Below, piece by piece: positions 32,973-41,836 of a stretch of 64,000 nucleotides of DNA. The notes below the pieces were generated by a model. That model was given only the letters and a program-made list of their open reading frames with translations. It had not been told where the DNA came from and did no database searches. Origin of the DNA: Streptomyces sp. R33 (GTDB lineage: Bacteria; Actinomycetota; Actinomycetes; Streptomycetales; Streptomycetaceae); NCBI RefSeq assembly GCF_041200175.1, contig NZ_CP165727.1, forward strand, positions 5,087,501 to 5,151,500. The letters run 5' to 3'. Both the position numbers and the translations under genes were made by a program. Position 1 is the first letter of the stretch. Each line of letters starts with the position of its first letter.

Positions 32973-35810
32973 ATGCCCGCCAACGAAACCGCCCCTTCCG
33001 TCAAGAAGAAGGGACGACGCGCCCGTCTGATCGTGCTCGTGCTGGTCCTGGCGCTCCTCGCGGGCTTCGGATACGGGACGTACTGGAGCATGGACAACGT
33101 CCGCGCCTCGTTCCCCCAGGCCACCGGCACCCTCAAGGTGCCCGGCCTGACCGGGACCGTGGAGGTCAAACGCGACTCGCACGGAATTCCCCAGCTCTAC
33201 GCCGACAACGACGACGACCTCTTCCGCGCGCAGGGCTTCGTCCACGCCCAGGACCGCTTCTGGGAGATGGACGTCCGCCGCCACATGACCTCCGGCCGGC
33301 TCTCCGAGATGTTCGGGTCCGGCCAGGTCGAGACCGACGCCTTCCTGCGCACGCTCGGCTGGCGCCAGGTCGCGCAGGCGGAGTACGACACGAAGCTCTC
33401 GGCCGAGACGAAGAAGTACCTGCAGGCCTACGCCGACGGGGTCAACGCGTACCTGAAGGGGAAGTCCGGCAAGGACCTCTCCGTCGAGCACTCCGCCCTC
33501 AAGCTCAGCGACGACTACGAGCCCGAGCAGTGGACCCCGGTGGACTCGGTGGCCTGGCTCAAGGCGATGGCGTGGGACCTGCGCGGCAACATGCAGGACG
33601 AGATCGACCGCGCGCTGATGTCCAACAAGCTCACGCAGGCGCAGATCGACGAGCTCTACCCGCCGTACCCCTTCGACCGGAACAAGGCGATCGTCGACGG
33701 CGGCAAGATCGACGGCGGGAAGTACGCCCCCCAGGGCGGCGCGGCCGCCGGCTCCACGGGGACGGGCTCCGGCTCGGGCGCGGGTACCGGCTCCGGCTCC
33801 CAGGCCTCGACGGCCTCCGCCCCCGGCGCCTCCGGCACGAGCGGCCTCGCCGACAACGCGAGCGCCCAGGGTGCGACCGCGGGCCTGCGCACCTCCCTCA
33901 CCTCGCTCGCGGCCACCCTGGACAAGATCCCCGCGATCCTCGGCCCCAACGGCAGCGGCATCGGCTCGAACTCCTGGGTCGTCTCCGGCAAGTACACGAC
34001 CACCGGAAAGCCGCTGCTCGCGAACGACCCGCACCTGTCCCCGCAGCTGCCCTCGGTCTGGTACCAGATGGGCCTGCACTGCCGTGCGGTCTCGAACCAG
34101 TGCAAGTACGACGTCGCCGGCTACACCTTCTCCGGCATGCCCGGCGTGGTCATCGGCCACAACGCCGACATCGCCTGGGGCATGACCAATCTCGGCGCCG
34201 ACGTCACCGACCTCTACCTCGAGCAGGTCAAGCCCGAGGGCTACGTCTACGACAACAGGGTGGTCCCCTTCACGACCCGTGAAGAGGTCATCAAGATCGC
34301 GGGCGGCGCCAGCAAGAAGATCACCGTCCGCACCACCAACAACGGCCCGCTGATCTCCGACCGCAGCGACGAGCTCGGCACGGTCGGCAGCCGCGCCCCC
34401 GTCTCCAGCTCGGCCCCCGACCGCGGCAACGGCTACGCCGTCGCCCTGCGCTGGACCGCCCTGGACGCGGGCAAGTCGATGGACGCGGTCTTCGGCATCG
34501 ACCGGGCCAAGGACTTCGCGGGCTTCCGCGCCGCCGCCCGCGACTTCGAGGTGCCGTCCCAGAACCTGATCTACGCCGACACGAAGGGCAACATCGGCTA
34601 CCAGGCCCCGGGCCGCATCCCGATGCGCGGTGCCGGCGACGGCCGCATGCCGGCCCCCGGCTGGGACTCCAAGTACGCCTGGAAGGGTGGCAAGGACGGC
34701 AACGCGGGCTACATCCCGCAGGACGAGATGCCGTACGACTACAACCCGGCGCGCGGCTACATCGTCACCGCGAACCAGGCCGTCGTGGAGAGCGGGACCG
34801 GCGCGGGCAAGTACCCGTACGTCCTGACCACCGACTGGGGCTACGGCGCGCGCAGCCAGCGGATCAACGACCTCATCGAGGCGAAGATCAAGGACAACGG
34901 CAAGATCTCCACCGACGACATGCGCACCATGCAGATGGACAACAGCAGCGAGATCGCCGCGCTGCTCACCCCGATGCTGGCCAAGATCGACGTCTCGGAC
35001 CCCGACGTGCGCTCGGCGCAGAAGCTGCTGGAGGGCTGGAACTACACGCAGGAGCCCGACTCGGCGGCCGCCGCGTACTTCAACGCGGTCTGGCGCAACA
35101 TCCTCAAGCTGTCCTTCGGCGACAAGATGCCGAAGGAGCTGCGGATCGAGGGCAGCTGCATGAACGTCCAGGAGGAGAGCAGCGGTCCGGTCGACGACCT
35201 GGCCAAGACGGTCCGCGAGTGCGGTACGCGCGACTCCGACTCGGCGCAGCCGGACGGCGGCGACCGCTGGTTCGAGGTGGTCCGGCGCCTGGTCAAGGAC
35301 GAGAAGTCGGCCTGGTGGCAGACGCCCGCCGCCCGCAACCAGCCGGCGACCGCCACCCGCGACCAGCTGTTCGCACGGGCCATGAAGGACGCCCGCTGGG
35401 AGCTGACCGCCAAGCTCGGCAAGGACCAGTCCACCTGGAGCTGGGGCCGCCTGCACCAGCTGACGCTGAAGAACCAGACCATCGGCACCGAGGGCCCCGG
35501 CTTCATGCAGTGGCTCCTCAACCGCGGCCCGTGGAACCTGGGCGGCGGCGAGGCCACCGTGAACGCGACCGGCTGGAACGCCTCCAGCGGGTACGGGGTC
35601 ACCTGGGTCCCGTCGATGCGCATGATCGTGAACCTCAGCGACCTGGACAAGTCCCGCTGGATCAACCTGACCGGCGCCTCGGGCCACGCGTACCACGACA
35701 ACTACTACGACCAGACGGACATGTGGGCCAAGGGCGAGCTGCTGGACTGGTCCTTCGGCAAGGAGGCCGTGGACAAGGCGACCGCGGAGACGCTGACGCT
35801 CAAGCCGTGA
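32973..35810 (+). CDS. Penicillin acylase family N-terminal nucleophile hydrolase
   Basis: Precursor of 945 residues of the Ntn-hydrolase penicillin amidase family, which cleave amide bonds of beta-lactams, acyl-homoserine lactones or related molecules. A cytosolic Lys/Arg start and one membrane anchor (about residues 20-38) keep it outside the membrane. The alpha part has VKRDSHGIPQLYADNDDDLF and HAQDRFWEMDVRRH. A Gly/Ser/Thr-rich linker (about residues 252-290) replaces the usual spacer. The beta chain should begin at Ser334 in GSNSWVVSG, the catalytic nucleophile, followed by ANDPHL. AAGGAC precedes the ATG. Its stop overlaps the convergent folate gene by 11 bases. The natural substrate is unknown; quorum-signal quenching is one possibility. 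Confidence 0.93.
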   Translation: MPANETAPSVKKKGRRARLIVLVLVLALLAGFGYGTYWSMDNVRASFPQATGTLKVPGLTGTVEVKRDSHGIPQLYADNDDDLFRAQGFVHAQDRFWEMDVRRHMTSGRLSEMFGSGQVETDAFLRTLGWRQVAQAEYDTKLSAETKKYLQAYADGVNAYLKGKSGKDLSVEHSALKLSDDYEPEQWTPVDSVAWLKAMAWDLRGNMQDEIDRALMSNKLTQAQIDELYPPYPFDRNKAIVDGGKIDGGKYAPQGGAAAGSTGTGSGSGAGTGSGSQASTASAPGASGTSGLADNASAQGATAGLRTSLTSLAATLDKIPAILGPNGSGIGSNSWVVSGKYTTTGKPLLANDPHLSPQLPSVWYQMGLHCRAVSNQCKYDVAGYTFSGMPGVVIGHNADIAWGMTNLGADVTDLYLEQVKPEGYVYDNRVVPFTTREEVIKIAGGASKKITVRTTNNGPLISDRSDELGTVGSRAPVSSSAPDRGNGYAVALRWTALDAGKSMDAVFGIDRAKDFAGFRAAARDFEVPSQNLIYADTKGNIGYQAPGRIPMRGAGDGRMPAPGWDSKYAWKGGKDGNAGYIPQDEMPYDYNPARGYIVTANQAVVESGTGAGKYPYVLTTDWGYGARSQRINDLIEAKIKDNGKISTDDMRTMQMDNSSEIAALLTPMLAKIDVSDPDVRSAQKLLEGWNYTQEPDSAAAAYFNAVWRNILKLSFGDKMPKELRIEGSCMNVQEESSGPVDDLAKTVRECGTRDSDSAQPDGGDRWFEVVRRLVKDEKSAWWQTPAARNQPATATRDQLFARAMKDARWELTAKLGKDQSTWSWGRLHQLTLKNQTIGTEGPGFMQWLLNRGPWNLGGGEATVNATGWNASSGYGVTWVPSMRMIVNLSDLDKSRWINLTGASGHAYHDNYYDQTDMWAKGELLDWSFGKEAVDKATAETLTLKP

Positions 35811-36414
35811 ATCTGATCACCCCCGACGGGGTGGCCACCGCCTGAACGGGGTGGTCGTGCGGTTCCTCCGGGACCCGCGCGACCACCTCTTCGTCGTAGA
35901 GGAGCACGACCAGCGCGGGGTGCGCCCCAGCGTGCGCCAGGCGCGCCAGCACCCGGTCGTACGAGCCCCCGCCGCGCCCGAGGCGCATCCCGCGGCCGTC
36001 CACGGCCAGTCCGGGCAGCAGGACGGCGTCGGCGCCGCTGACCGCGTCCGGCCCGAGCCGGGGCCCGGCCGGCTCCAGCAGCCGCATCTTGCCGGGGTGG
36101 GCGGCCTCGGCGAGGCCGCCCGGGCCCTCGTACACCGCCCAGTCGAGGTCGTTGTCGGGCAGCAGGACGGGCAGCAGCACCCGCTTGCCGGCCGCGCGCA
36201 GGGCGTCGAGCAGATCGCGGGTGCCGGGTTCGGCGCCGACGGAGACGTACGCGGCCACGGTGTGCGCATCGGCCAGTTCGGGCAGTTCAAGAGCGGAGCG
36301 GGAGAGTGCGAGGGCCGACGTACGCAGGAATGCGGGGGACAAGGCACGGCGGGCGGCGAGGAGTTCTCGGCGCAGCCCGGCCTTTTCGGACGGGTTCGGC
36401 GGGTTCCATACCAC
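35800..36414 (-). CDS. 5-formyltetrahydrofolate cyclo-ligase
   Basis: Cytosolic enzyme of 204 residues that uses ATP to convert 5-formyl-THF to 5,10-methenyl-THF, returning stored folate to one-carbon metabolism. Family marks are the N-terminal LRRELLAARRALSPAFLR, the central PVLLPDNDLDWAVYEG, and the ATP-binding loop GMRLGRGGGSYDRVLARL near the C-terminus. Length is normal. Its 3' end overlaps that of the penicillin acylase gene by 11 bases on the opposite strand. Upstream it is divergent from galU across 96 bases, a neighbourhood kept in many streptomycetes. Confidence 0.93.
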   Translation of the reverse strand: MVWNPPNPSEKAGLRRELLAARRALSPAFLRTSALALSRSALELPELADAHTVAAYVSVGAEPGTRDLLDALRAAGKRVLLPVLLPDNDLDWAVYEGPGGLAEAAHPGKMRLLEPAGPRLGPDAVSGADAVLLPGLAVDGRGMRLGRGGGSYDRVLARLAHAGAHPALVVLLYDEEVVARVPEEPHDHPVQAVATPSGVIRFTA

Positions 36415-36510
36415 AGCTGACTCTGATTTCCTTTCAAATCGGGGCGAAGTTGGAATTATTTACCGGAATCAAGCCCGGAGCGGTCTGTTCGACCCACTAT
36501 CGTTCTGCCC

Positions 36511-37413
36511 ATGAATCAGTTGCACCCTGTGATCAAGAAGGCCGTGATCCCGGCCGCAGGTCTCGGCACCCGCTTCCTTCCGGCGACGAAGGCGACGCCC
36601 AAGGAAATGCTCCCCGTCGTGGACAAGCCGGCCATCCAGTACGTCGTCGAGGAGGCCGTCTCGGCCGGCCTGGACGATGTCCTCATGATCACGGGGCGTA
36701 ACAAGCGCGCCCTCGAGGACCATTTCGACCGCAACTACGAGCTGGAATCGGCCCTCATCGCCAAGGGCGACGACGACCGGCTCAAGAAGGTCCAGGAGTC
36801 CAGCGACCTGGCCACCATGCACTACGTCCGCCAGGGCGACCCGCGCGGCCTCGGCCACGCCGTCCTGTGCGCCGAGCCGCACGTCGGCGACGAGCCCTTC
36901 GCCGTCCTCCTCGGCGACGACCTGATCGACCCGCGCGACCCGCTGCTGCGCCAGATGACCGACGTCCACGCCCGTACCGGGGGCACCGTCATCGCCCTCA
37001 TGGAGGTCGACCCGGCCAACGTCCACCTCTACGGCTGCGCCGCCGTCGAGGCCACGGACGAGGAGGACGTCGTCCGGATCACCGGTCTCGTCGAGAAGCC
37101 GGACCCGGCCGACGCGCCCAGCAATTACGCGGTCATCGGACGCTATGTCCTCAACCCCGCGATCTTCGACATACTGCGGGAGACCGAGCCGGGCCGCGGC
37201 GGGGAGATCCAGCTCACCGACGGCCTGCAGAAGCTTGCCGCCGACGAGACCGTGGGCGGCCCGGTGCACGGCGTGGTCTTCCGGGGCCGCCGCTACGACA
37301 CCGGAGACCGCGGGGACTACCTGCGGGCCATCGTCCGCCTCGCGTGCGAGCGTGAGGACCTGGGCCCGGAGTTCCGCACCTGGCTTCACCGTTACGTCAC
37401 GGAGGAGATGTAG
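36511..37413 (+). CDS. galU: UTP-glucose-1-phosphate uridylyltransferase
   Basis: Makes UDP-glucose from UTP and glucose-1-phosphate, feeding trehalose, glycogen-like, cell-wall and exopolysaccharide synthesis. The 300-residue protein has the nucleotidyltransferase signature AVIPAAGLGTRFLPATKATP, immediately followed by KEMLPVVDKPAIQYVVEEA. FAVLLGDDLI (metal Asp region) and LVEKPDPADAPSNYAVIGRY are also typical of GalU. It is the first gene of a plus-strand run continuing into glp, moaC, mog, an acetyltransferase gene and sepX. Its stop is four bases before the TTG of glp, so translation is probably coupled. Confidence 0.96.
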   Translation: MNQLHPVIKKAVIPAAGLGTRFLPATKATPKEMLPVVDKPAIQYVVEEAVSAGLDDVLMITGRNKRALEDHFDRNYELESALIAKGDDDRLKKVQESSDLATMHYVRQGDPRGLGHAVLCAEPHVGDEPFAVLLGDDLIDPRDPLLRQMTDVHARTGGTVIALMEVDPANVHLYGCAAVEATDEEDVVRITGLVEKPDPADAPSNYAVIGRYVLNPAIFDILRETEPGRGGEIQLTDGLQKLAADETVGGPVHGVVFRGRRYDTGDRGDYLRAIVRLACEREDLGPEFRTWLHRYVTEEM

Positions 37414-37417
37414 CACC

Positions 37418-38758
37418 TTGAGCAGCCGCGCACCGCAGGACACCGGCCACGGCGCCCAGCGCCTGTGGTCGGTCGACGAGCACCTCGCGGACGTCCTCGC
37501 CGCGATCCGGCCGCTGGAGCCCATCGAGCTCCAGCTGCTCGACGCCCAGGGCTGTGTCCTGGTCGAGGACGTCACCGTGCCCGTCGCGCTCCCGCCCTTC
37601 GACAACAGCTCCATGGACGGGTACGCCGTCCGCACGGCCGATGTCCAGGGCGCGAGCGAGGAGTTCCCCGCGGTGCTGACGGTGATCGGGGACGTGGCGG
37701 CGGGCAGCGGCGACCTGCCCACCGTCGGCCCCGGCCAGGCCGCCCGCATCATGACGGGCGCCCCGCTGCCGCCGGGTGCCGAGGCCGTCGTACCGGTCGA
37801 GTGGACCGACGGCGGCAGCGGCGGCGGCGCGGCCGCCGGCATGATCCCGGCCAGCGAGGCCCCCGAGGGCGCGGGTGGCGAGGTGCGCGTGCACCGGGCC
37901 GCCGAGTCGCGGGCGCACGTACGCTCGCGCGGCAGCGACGTCCAGGCCGGGGACCTCGCCCTGGCCGCCGGCACGGTGCTCGGGCCGCCGCAGATCGCGC
38001 TGCTCGCGGCCATCGGGCGGGGCACCGTACGGGTGCGGCCGCGCCCGCGCGTGGTCGTGCTGTCCACCGGCAGCGAGCTGGTCCAGCCGGGCGAGTCCCT
38101 CGCCGCGGGGACGATCTACGACTCGAACAGCTTCGCGCTGGCCGCCGCCGCGCGCGACGCCGGGGCGATCTCCTACCGCGTCGGGGCCGTGGCCGACGAC
38201 GCCGAGACGTTGCGCTCCGCCATCGAGGACCAGCTGATCCGCGCGGACCTGCTGGTGACCACGGGCGGCGTCAGCGTCGGTGCGTACGACGTGGTCAAGG
38301 AGGCGCTGTCCTCGGTGGCCACGGCCGGGGACGAGCCCGACGGCGGGCGGATGGACTTCCGCAAGCTCGCGATGCAGCCCGGCAAGCCGCAGGGCTTCGG
38401 CACCATCGGCCCGGACCACACCCCCCTGCTGGCCCTGCCCGGCAACCCGGTGTCCTCATACGTCTCCTTCGAGCTGTTCGTGCGCCCCGCGATCCGCGCG
38501 CTCATGGGCCTGGCGGACGTCAGTCGGCCCAGCGTGCGGGCGGTCCTGAAGGCCGACGAGGCGCTGCGCTCCCCGGCGGGCCGCCGCCAGTTCCTGCGCG
38601 GCAAGTACGACGCGGAGAGCGGCACGGTCAGCCCGGTCGGCGGATCGGGCTCCCACCTGATCGCGGCCCTGGCCCACGCCGACTCGCTGATGGTCGTACC
38701 GGAGGACGTCACCTCGGTGGAGCCGGGGGCGGAGCTGGAAGTGGTCCTGCTCGGCTGA
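37418..38758 (+). CDS. glp: Molybdotransferase-like divisome protein Glp (MoeA family)
   Basis: MoeA/gephyrin-fold protein of about 446 residues. MoeA enzymes insert molybdate into adenylylated molybdopterin. In Actinobacteria the copy next to sepX/glpR, called Glp, was reported in Corynebacterium to bind FtsZ and the membrane protein GlpR. Visible family motifs are LPPFDNSSMDGYAVRTAD, AARIMTGAPLPPGAEAVVPVEW, VVVLSTGSELVQPGESL, LVTTGGVSVGAYD and LLALPGNPVSSYVSFELFV. A Gly/Ala-rich insert (GGSGGGAAAG) lies after VEWTD. The start is TTG at 37418 with GGAGGAG upstream; no ATG or GTG gives a full-length reading. The position in galU-glp-moaC-mog-rimJ-sepX supports the divisome assignment; residual enzyme activity is not excluded. 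Confidence 0.88.
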   Translation: MSSRAPQDTGHGAQRLWSVDEHLADVLAAIRPLEPIELQLLDAQGCVLVEDVTVPVALPPFDNSSMDGYAVRTADVQGASEEFPAVLTVIGDVAAGSGDLPTVGPGQAARIMTGAPLPPGAEAVVPVEWTDGGSGGGAAAGMIPASEAPEGAGGEVRVHRAAESRAHVRSRGSDVQAGDLALAAGTVLGPPQIALLAAIGRGTVRVRPRPRVVVLSTGSELVQPGESLAAGTIYDSNSFALAAAARDAGAISYRVGAVADDAETLRSAIEDQLIRADLLVTTGGVSVGAYDVVKEALSSVATAGDEPDGGRMDFRKLAMQPGKPQGFGTIGPDHTPLLALPGNPVSSYVSFELFVRPAIRALMGLADVSRPSVRAVLKADEALRSPAGRRQFLRGKYDAESGTVSPVGGSGSHLIAALAHADSLMVVPEDVTSVEPGAELEVVLLG

Positions 38759-38832
38759 AGTCCGGCCGGTGCGGGTAGCGTGTTGCACCACACAGGCCCT
38801 TGCGGGGCCCGGAGCGGGAGCGGCACGAACCT

Positions 38833-39345
38833 ATGGCAGCGTTTTCCCAGGGGGCGACCCCCGGACCCCCTGAGCACAGCAGGCTGACGCACATCGACGA
38901 GGCCGGCGCGGCCCGGATGGTGGACGTCTCGGAGAAGGACGTCACGACGCGGACGGCACGGGCCAGCGGGCGCGTGCTCGTCTCCGCCCGGGTGATCGAG
39001 CTGCTGCGCGGCGAGGGCGTGCCCAAGGGCGACGCCCTCGCCACCGCGCGGATCGCCGGGATCATGGGCGCGAAGAAGACCCCCGACCTGATCCCGCTGT
39101 GCCACCCGCTGGCCGTGTCGGGCGTGAAGGTGGACCTCTCGGTCGCCGACGACGCCGTCGAGATCCTGGCCACCGTCAAGACCACCGACCGCACGGGCGT
39201 CGAGATGGAGGCGCTGACCGCCGTCGCGGTCGCCGGGCTCACCGTCATCGACATGGTGAAGGCCGTCGACAAGGGCGCCGTCATCACGGACGTCCGGGTG
39301 GAGGAGAAGACCGGCGGCAAGTCCGGCGACTGGACGCGCGCGTGA
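38833..39345 (+). CDS. moaC: Cyclic pyranopterin monophosphate synthase MoaC
   Basis: Second enzyme of molybdenum cofactor synthesis, forming cyclic pyranopterin monophosphate from the MoaA product. The 170-residue protein carries LTHIDEAGAARMVDVSEKDVTTR, GAKKTPDLIPLCHPLAVSGV, TDRTGVEMEALTAVAVAGL and DMVKAVDKGAVI, all conserved active-site segments. A nonconserved start (MAAFSQGATPGPPEHSR) precedes the fold. ATG at 38833 is used. Its stop overlaps the GTG of the next gene (GTGA at 39342). Together with Glp and Mog it gives three molybdopterin-type steps in the cluster, but moaA, moaD/E and mobA are not in the window. Confidence 0.95.
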   Translation: MAAFSQGATPGPPEHSRLTHIDEAGAARMVDVSEKDVTTRTARASGRVLVSARVIELLRGEGVPKGDALATARIAGIMGAKKTPDLIPLCHPLAVSGVKVDLSVADDAVEILATVKTTDRTGVEMEALTAVAVAGLTVIDMVKAVDKGAVITDVRVEEKTGGKSGDWTRA

Positions 39346-39974
39346 ACGCCCCGCGCGGCGGCGACGCCTTCAGCCACGTCCACGCACCCGTACCGCCGGC
39401 GGCGGGCGGGACCCGGGCGGCCGGGCCCGAGGCCGAGGGCGCTCCGGGCGCGGCCCGGGAGCCCGGGCGCACCCTGCGGGGGCTCGTGGTCACCGCCTCG
39501 AACCGCGCCTCGGCGGGCGTGTACGCCGACCGGGGCGGACCGCTGCTGGCCGAGGGGCTCGAGGAGCTCGGCTTCACCGTGGACGGCCCGCGGGTCGTCC
39601 CCGACGGGGATCCCGTCGAGCAGGCGCTGCGCGAGGGCGTGGCCGCCGGGTACGACGTCGTCCTCACCACCGGCGGCACCGGCATCTCGCCGACCGACCG
39701 CACCCCGGACGCCACGGCGCGGGTACTGGACTACGAGATCCCGGGCATCCCGCAGGCCATCCGGGCCGAGAGCCTGGCGACCGTGCCGACCGCGGCGCTG
39801 TCCCGGGGCCTGGCGGGCGTGGCGGGCCACACCCTGATCGTGAACCTGCCCGGTTCGACGGGCGGGGTGCGCGACGGCCTCGCCGTCCTGGCCCGGATCC
39901 TGCCGCACGCGGTGGACCAGATCCGGGGCGGCGACCACCCCAGACCGGCGGAGCCTCACGGGAGCCAGCGCTGA
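39342..39974 (+). CDS. mog: MogA/MoaB-family molybdopterin adenylyltransferase
   Basis: MogA/MoaB-fold protein of about 210 residues. The core has LRGLVVTASNRASAGVYADRGG, VVLTTGGTGISPTDRTPDAT and TLIVNLPGSTGGVRDGL, the molybdopterin-binding motifs of the family that adenylates molybdopterin before metal insertion. The first 45 residues are Ala/Gly/Pro-rich and probably disordered. GTG at 39342 overlaps the moaC stop. Its own TGA overlaps a CTG that looks like the start of the acetyltransferase gene. The family is clear; the MogA versus MoaB label is less so. Confidence 0.92.
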   Translation: MNAPRGGDAFSHVHAPVPPAAGGTRAAGPEAEGAPGAAREPGRTLRGLVVTASNRASAGVYADRGGPLLAEGLEELGFTVDGPRVVPDGDPVEQALREGVAAGYDVVLTTGGTGISPTDRTPDATARVLDYEIPGIPQAIRAESLATVPTAALSRGLAGVAGHTLIVNLPGSTGGVRDGLAVLARILPHAVDQIRGGDHPRPAEPHGSQR

Positions 39975-40600
39975 ACGGACCCTCCTGGCCGGTGGTGCTG
40001 ACCGACGGCGACGTCACGCTCCGGCCGATAAAGCTGCGGGACCAGACCGCCTGGCGGGAGGTCAACCGGCGCAACCGCGACTGGCTCCGGCCGTGGGAGG
40101 CGACGATTCCGCCGCCCGCGCCGTGGGGGCCGGTGATCCACCGGCCGACGTACCGGCAGATGGTCCGCCATCTGCGGGCCGAGGCGAACGCGGGGCGGAT
40201 GCTGCCGTTCGTCATCGAGTACCAGGGCCGCCTCGTCGGCCAGCTGACGGTCGCCGGGATCACCTGGGGCTCGATGTGCGCGGGCCACGTCGGCTACTGG
40301 GTGGACCGCGAGGTGGCGGGCCGGGGCGTCATGCCGACGGCGGTCGCCCTCGCCGTGGACCACTGCTTCTCGAAGGTGGGGCTGCACCGGATCGAGGTGT
40401 GCATCCGCCCGGAGAACGGGCCGAGCCGGCGGGTCGTGGAGAAACTGGGCTTCCGTGAGGAGGGGCTGCGGCCGCGCTACCTCCACATCGACGGCGCGTG
40501 GCGCGACCACCTCGTGTACGCCCTGACGGCGGAGGAGGTCCCGGAGGGGCTGCTGCGCCGCTGGCACCGCGGACGCAGGCAGGGCACCTCGTCGGCGTAG
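39971..40600 (+). CDS. RimJ/RimL-type GNAT N-acetyltransferase
   Basis: Acetyl-CoA-dependent acetyltransferase of about 209 residues, the type that modifies ribosomal or other protein N-termini. It has LTDGDVTLRPIKLRDQTAWR at the start. The acetyl-CoA loop region is GHVGYWVDREVAGRGVMPTA (the Q/R-x-x-G-x-G/A pattern in a variant form), followed by HRIEVCIRPENGPSRRVVEKLGF and RPRYLHIDGAWRDHLVY. The probable start is CTG at 39971 (LNGPSWPVVL), in a CTGA overlap with the previous stop and with GGGAG six bases before it. The conventional alternative is GTG at 39992. It sits in the conserved block before sepX; its substrate is unknown. Confidence 0.9.
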   Translation: MNGPSWPVVLTDGDVTLRPIKLRDQTAWREVNRRNRDWLRPWEATIPPPAPWGPVIHRPTYRQMVRHLRAEANAGRMLPFVIEYQGRLVGQLTVAGITWGSMCAGHVGYWVDREVAGRGVMPTAVALAVDHCFSKVGLHRIEVCIRPENGPSRRVVEKLGFREEGLRPRYLHIDGAWRDHLVYALTAEEVPEGLLRRWHRGRRQGTSSA

Positions 40601-40623
40601 CAGGGGGCCAGGCGACCCGGTAA

Positions 40624-40639
40624 ACGAATATCTGTTCGA
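40624..40639. promoter_or_regulatory. LexA/SOS-box-like palindrome upstream of sepX
   Basis: ACGAATATCTGTTCGA matches the actinobacterial SOS box TCGAAC-N4-GTTCGA at 10 of 12 specified bases, with a perfect right half. It lies in an AT-rich gap, 138 bases before the sepX start. Whether LexA binds here is not known. Confidence 0.35.
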
Positions 40640-40777
40640 ATTATCGGGTCGGGGAACCGATTCGCCCATAACCTGATCCGAAGAATCACAAAAAAAGTCC
40701 GTGATATCAGCCAGTTCGTGCGACACACCGGCCCAATTGGCGGATCCGCCCGGCCGCGCCCCTCTACGGTGTGAGGT

Positions 40778-41803
40778 GTGAGCAGCAGCGGCCTCATCTA
40801 CGCAGTCATTGTCGGGGCCTGGGCCGCCTACTTGGTGCCCATGTGGCTCCGGAGGCAGGACGAGCTGAACGAAGCCCGTCCGACGGAACGCTTCTCCACC
40901 GCCATTCGGCTGCTTTCCGGCCGGGCGGGAATGGAGCGCCGTTACGCCAAGGGGCTGCGGGAACGCGGCGACCAGGAGGCAGAGCCCGCGCACCGCGCGG
41001 ACCCGGACGCCGCGACGGAAACGGTGAATTCCGTGGACGCCGACGCCCGGCCCGTCGTCGTGCCCCCGACCAGGGCGGAGCCGAGGTCTGCCGTGGCGGA
41101 GCGGCACCGGCGCGAGCAGCGCCTGCAGGTACTCGCGCGCCGCCGGCGCACCACCGCGCTGCTCTTCCTGATCTTCACGCTCGGTGCGATCGTCGCGGCG
41201 GTCGGCGGCCTGGGCTACCTCTGGGCGCCCGCCGTGCCGGCCCTGCTGCTGAGCGCGTACATCGTGCACCTGCGGGTCCAGGAACGGCGCCGCTACGAGT
41301 TCACCATGGACCGGCGGCGCGCCGAGGCCGCCGCCCGGCAGCTGCGCGAGAACCGCCCGCGCCGCCGTGAGCCGGAGGCCGCGGCCGGATCCGAACCGGA
41401 CCCTGCGCCACCCGTCTCCCCGCAGGAGGCCGGACGGCGCGCGCTGGTCGAGCAGACCGACCACGCCGAGTGGGTGGACCAGCAGCGCGAGCGCGAACGC
41501 GGCCCCGCCCGTGGTGACAGCTGGGAGCCGGTCCCGGTCCCGCTGCCGACGTACGTGACGGCCCCGGTCGCCCCGCGCGCCACCGGCCCGGCGACCCCGG
41601 ACGCCTGGAGCGCGACCCGCTCCAGCACGGCCGAGCCGACGGACCCCCGCCTGCGCGCCCAGCCGTCGCCGGCCCCGAAGGCCGAGCCGAAGCCGGACCA
41701 GAAGCCCCAGCCGAACGCCCGCCCGCGCGGCCAGGGCCGCGGCCGCACACCGCTGTTCGACCAGTACGAGAGCGACGACCGCCCCCGCGCCGCGAACGAA
41801 TGA
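40778..41803 (+). CDS. sepX: Divisome membrane protein SepX/GlpR
   Basis: Actinobacterial membrane protein of 341 residues; in Streptomyces SepX supports cross-wall and sporulation-septum formation, and in Corynebacterium the homologue GlpR binds Glp. One N-terminal helix (SGLIYAVIVGAWAAYLVPMW) is followed by a charged stretch starting LRRQDELNEARPTERFSTA. Two further helices (TTALLFLIFTLGAIVAAVGG and PAVPALLLSAYIVHL) precede a long cytosolic Pro/Glu/Arg-rich tail ending QGRGRTPLFDQYESDDRPRA. GTG at 40778 gives the expected MSSSGLIYA beginning. The 177-base AT-rich upstream gap suggests its own promoter in addition to the galU run. Confidence 0.93.
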   Translation: MSSSGLIYAVIVGAWAAYLVPMWLRRQDELNEARPTERFSTAIRLLSGRAGMERRYAKGLRERGDQEAEPAHRADPDAATETVNSVDADARPVVVPPTRAEPRSAVAERHRREQRLQVLARRRRTTALLFLIFTLGAIVAAVGGLGYLWAPAVPALLLSAYIVHLRVQERRRYEFTMDRRRAEAAARQLRENRPRRREPEAAAGSEPDPAPPVSPQEAGRRALVEQTDHAEWVDQQRERERGPARGDSWEPVPVPLPTYVTAPVAPRATGPATPDAWSATRSSTAEPTDPRLRAQPSPAPKAEPKPDQKPQPNARPRGQGRGRTPLFDQYESDDRPRAANE

Positions 41804-41836
41804 CCGGACCTGCGCGGACGCTCCCCGGTATCGGTT

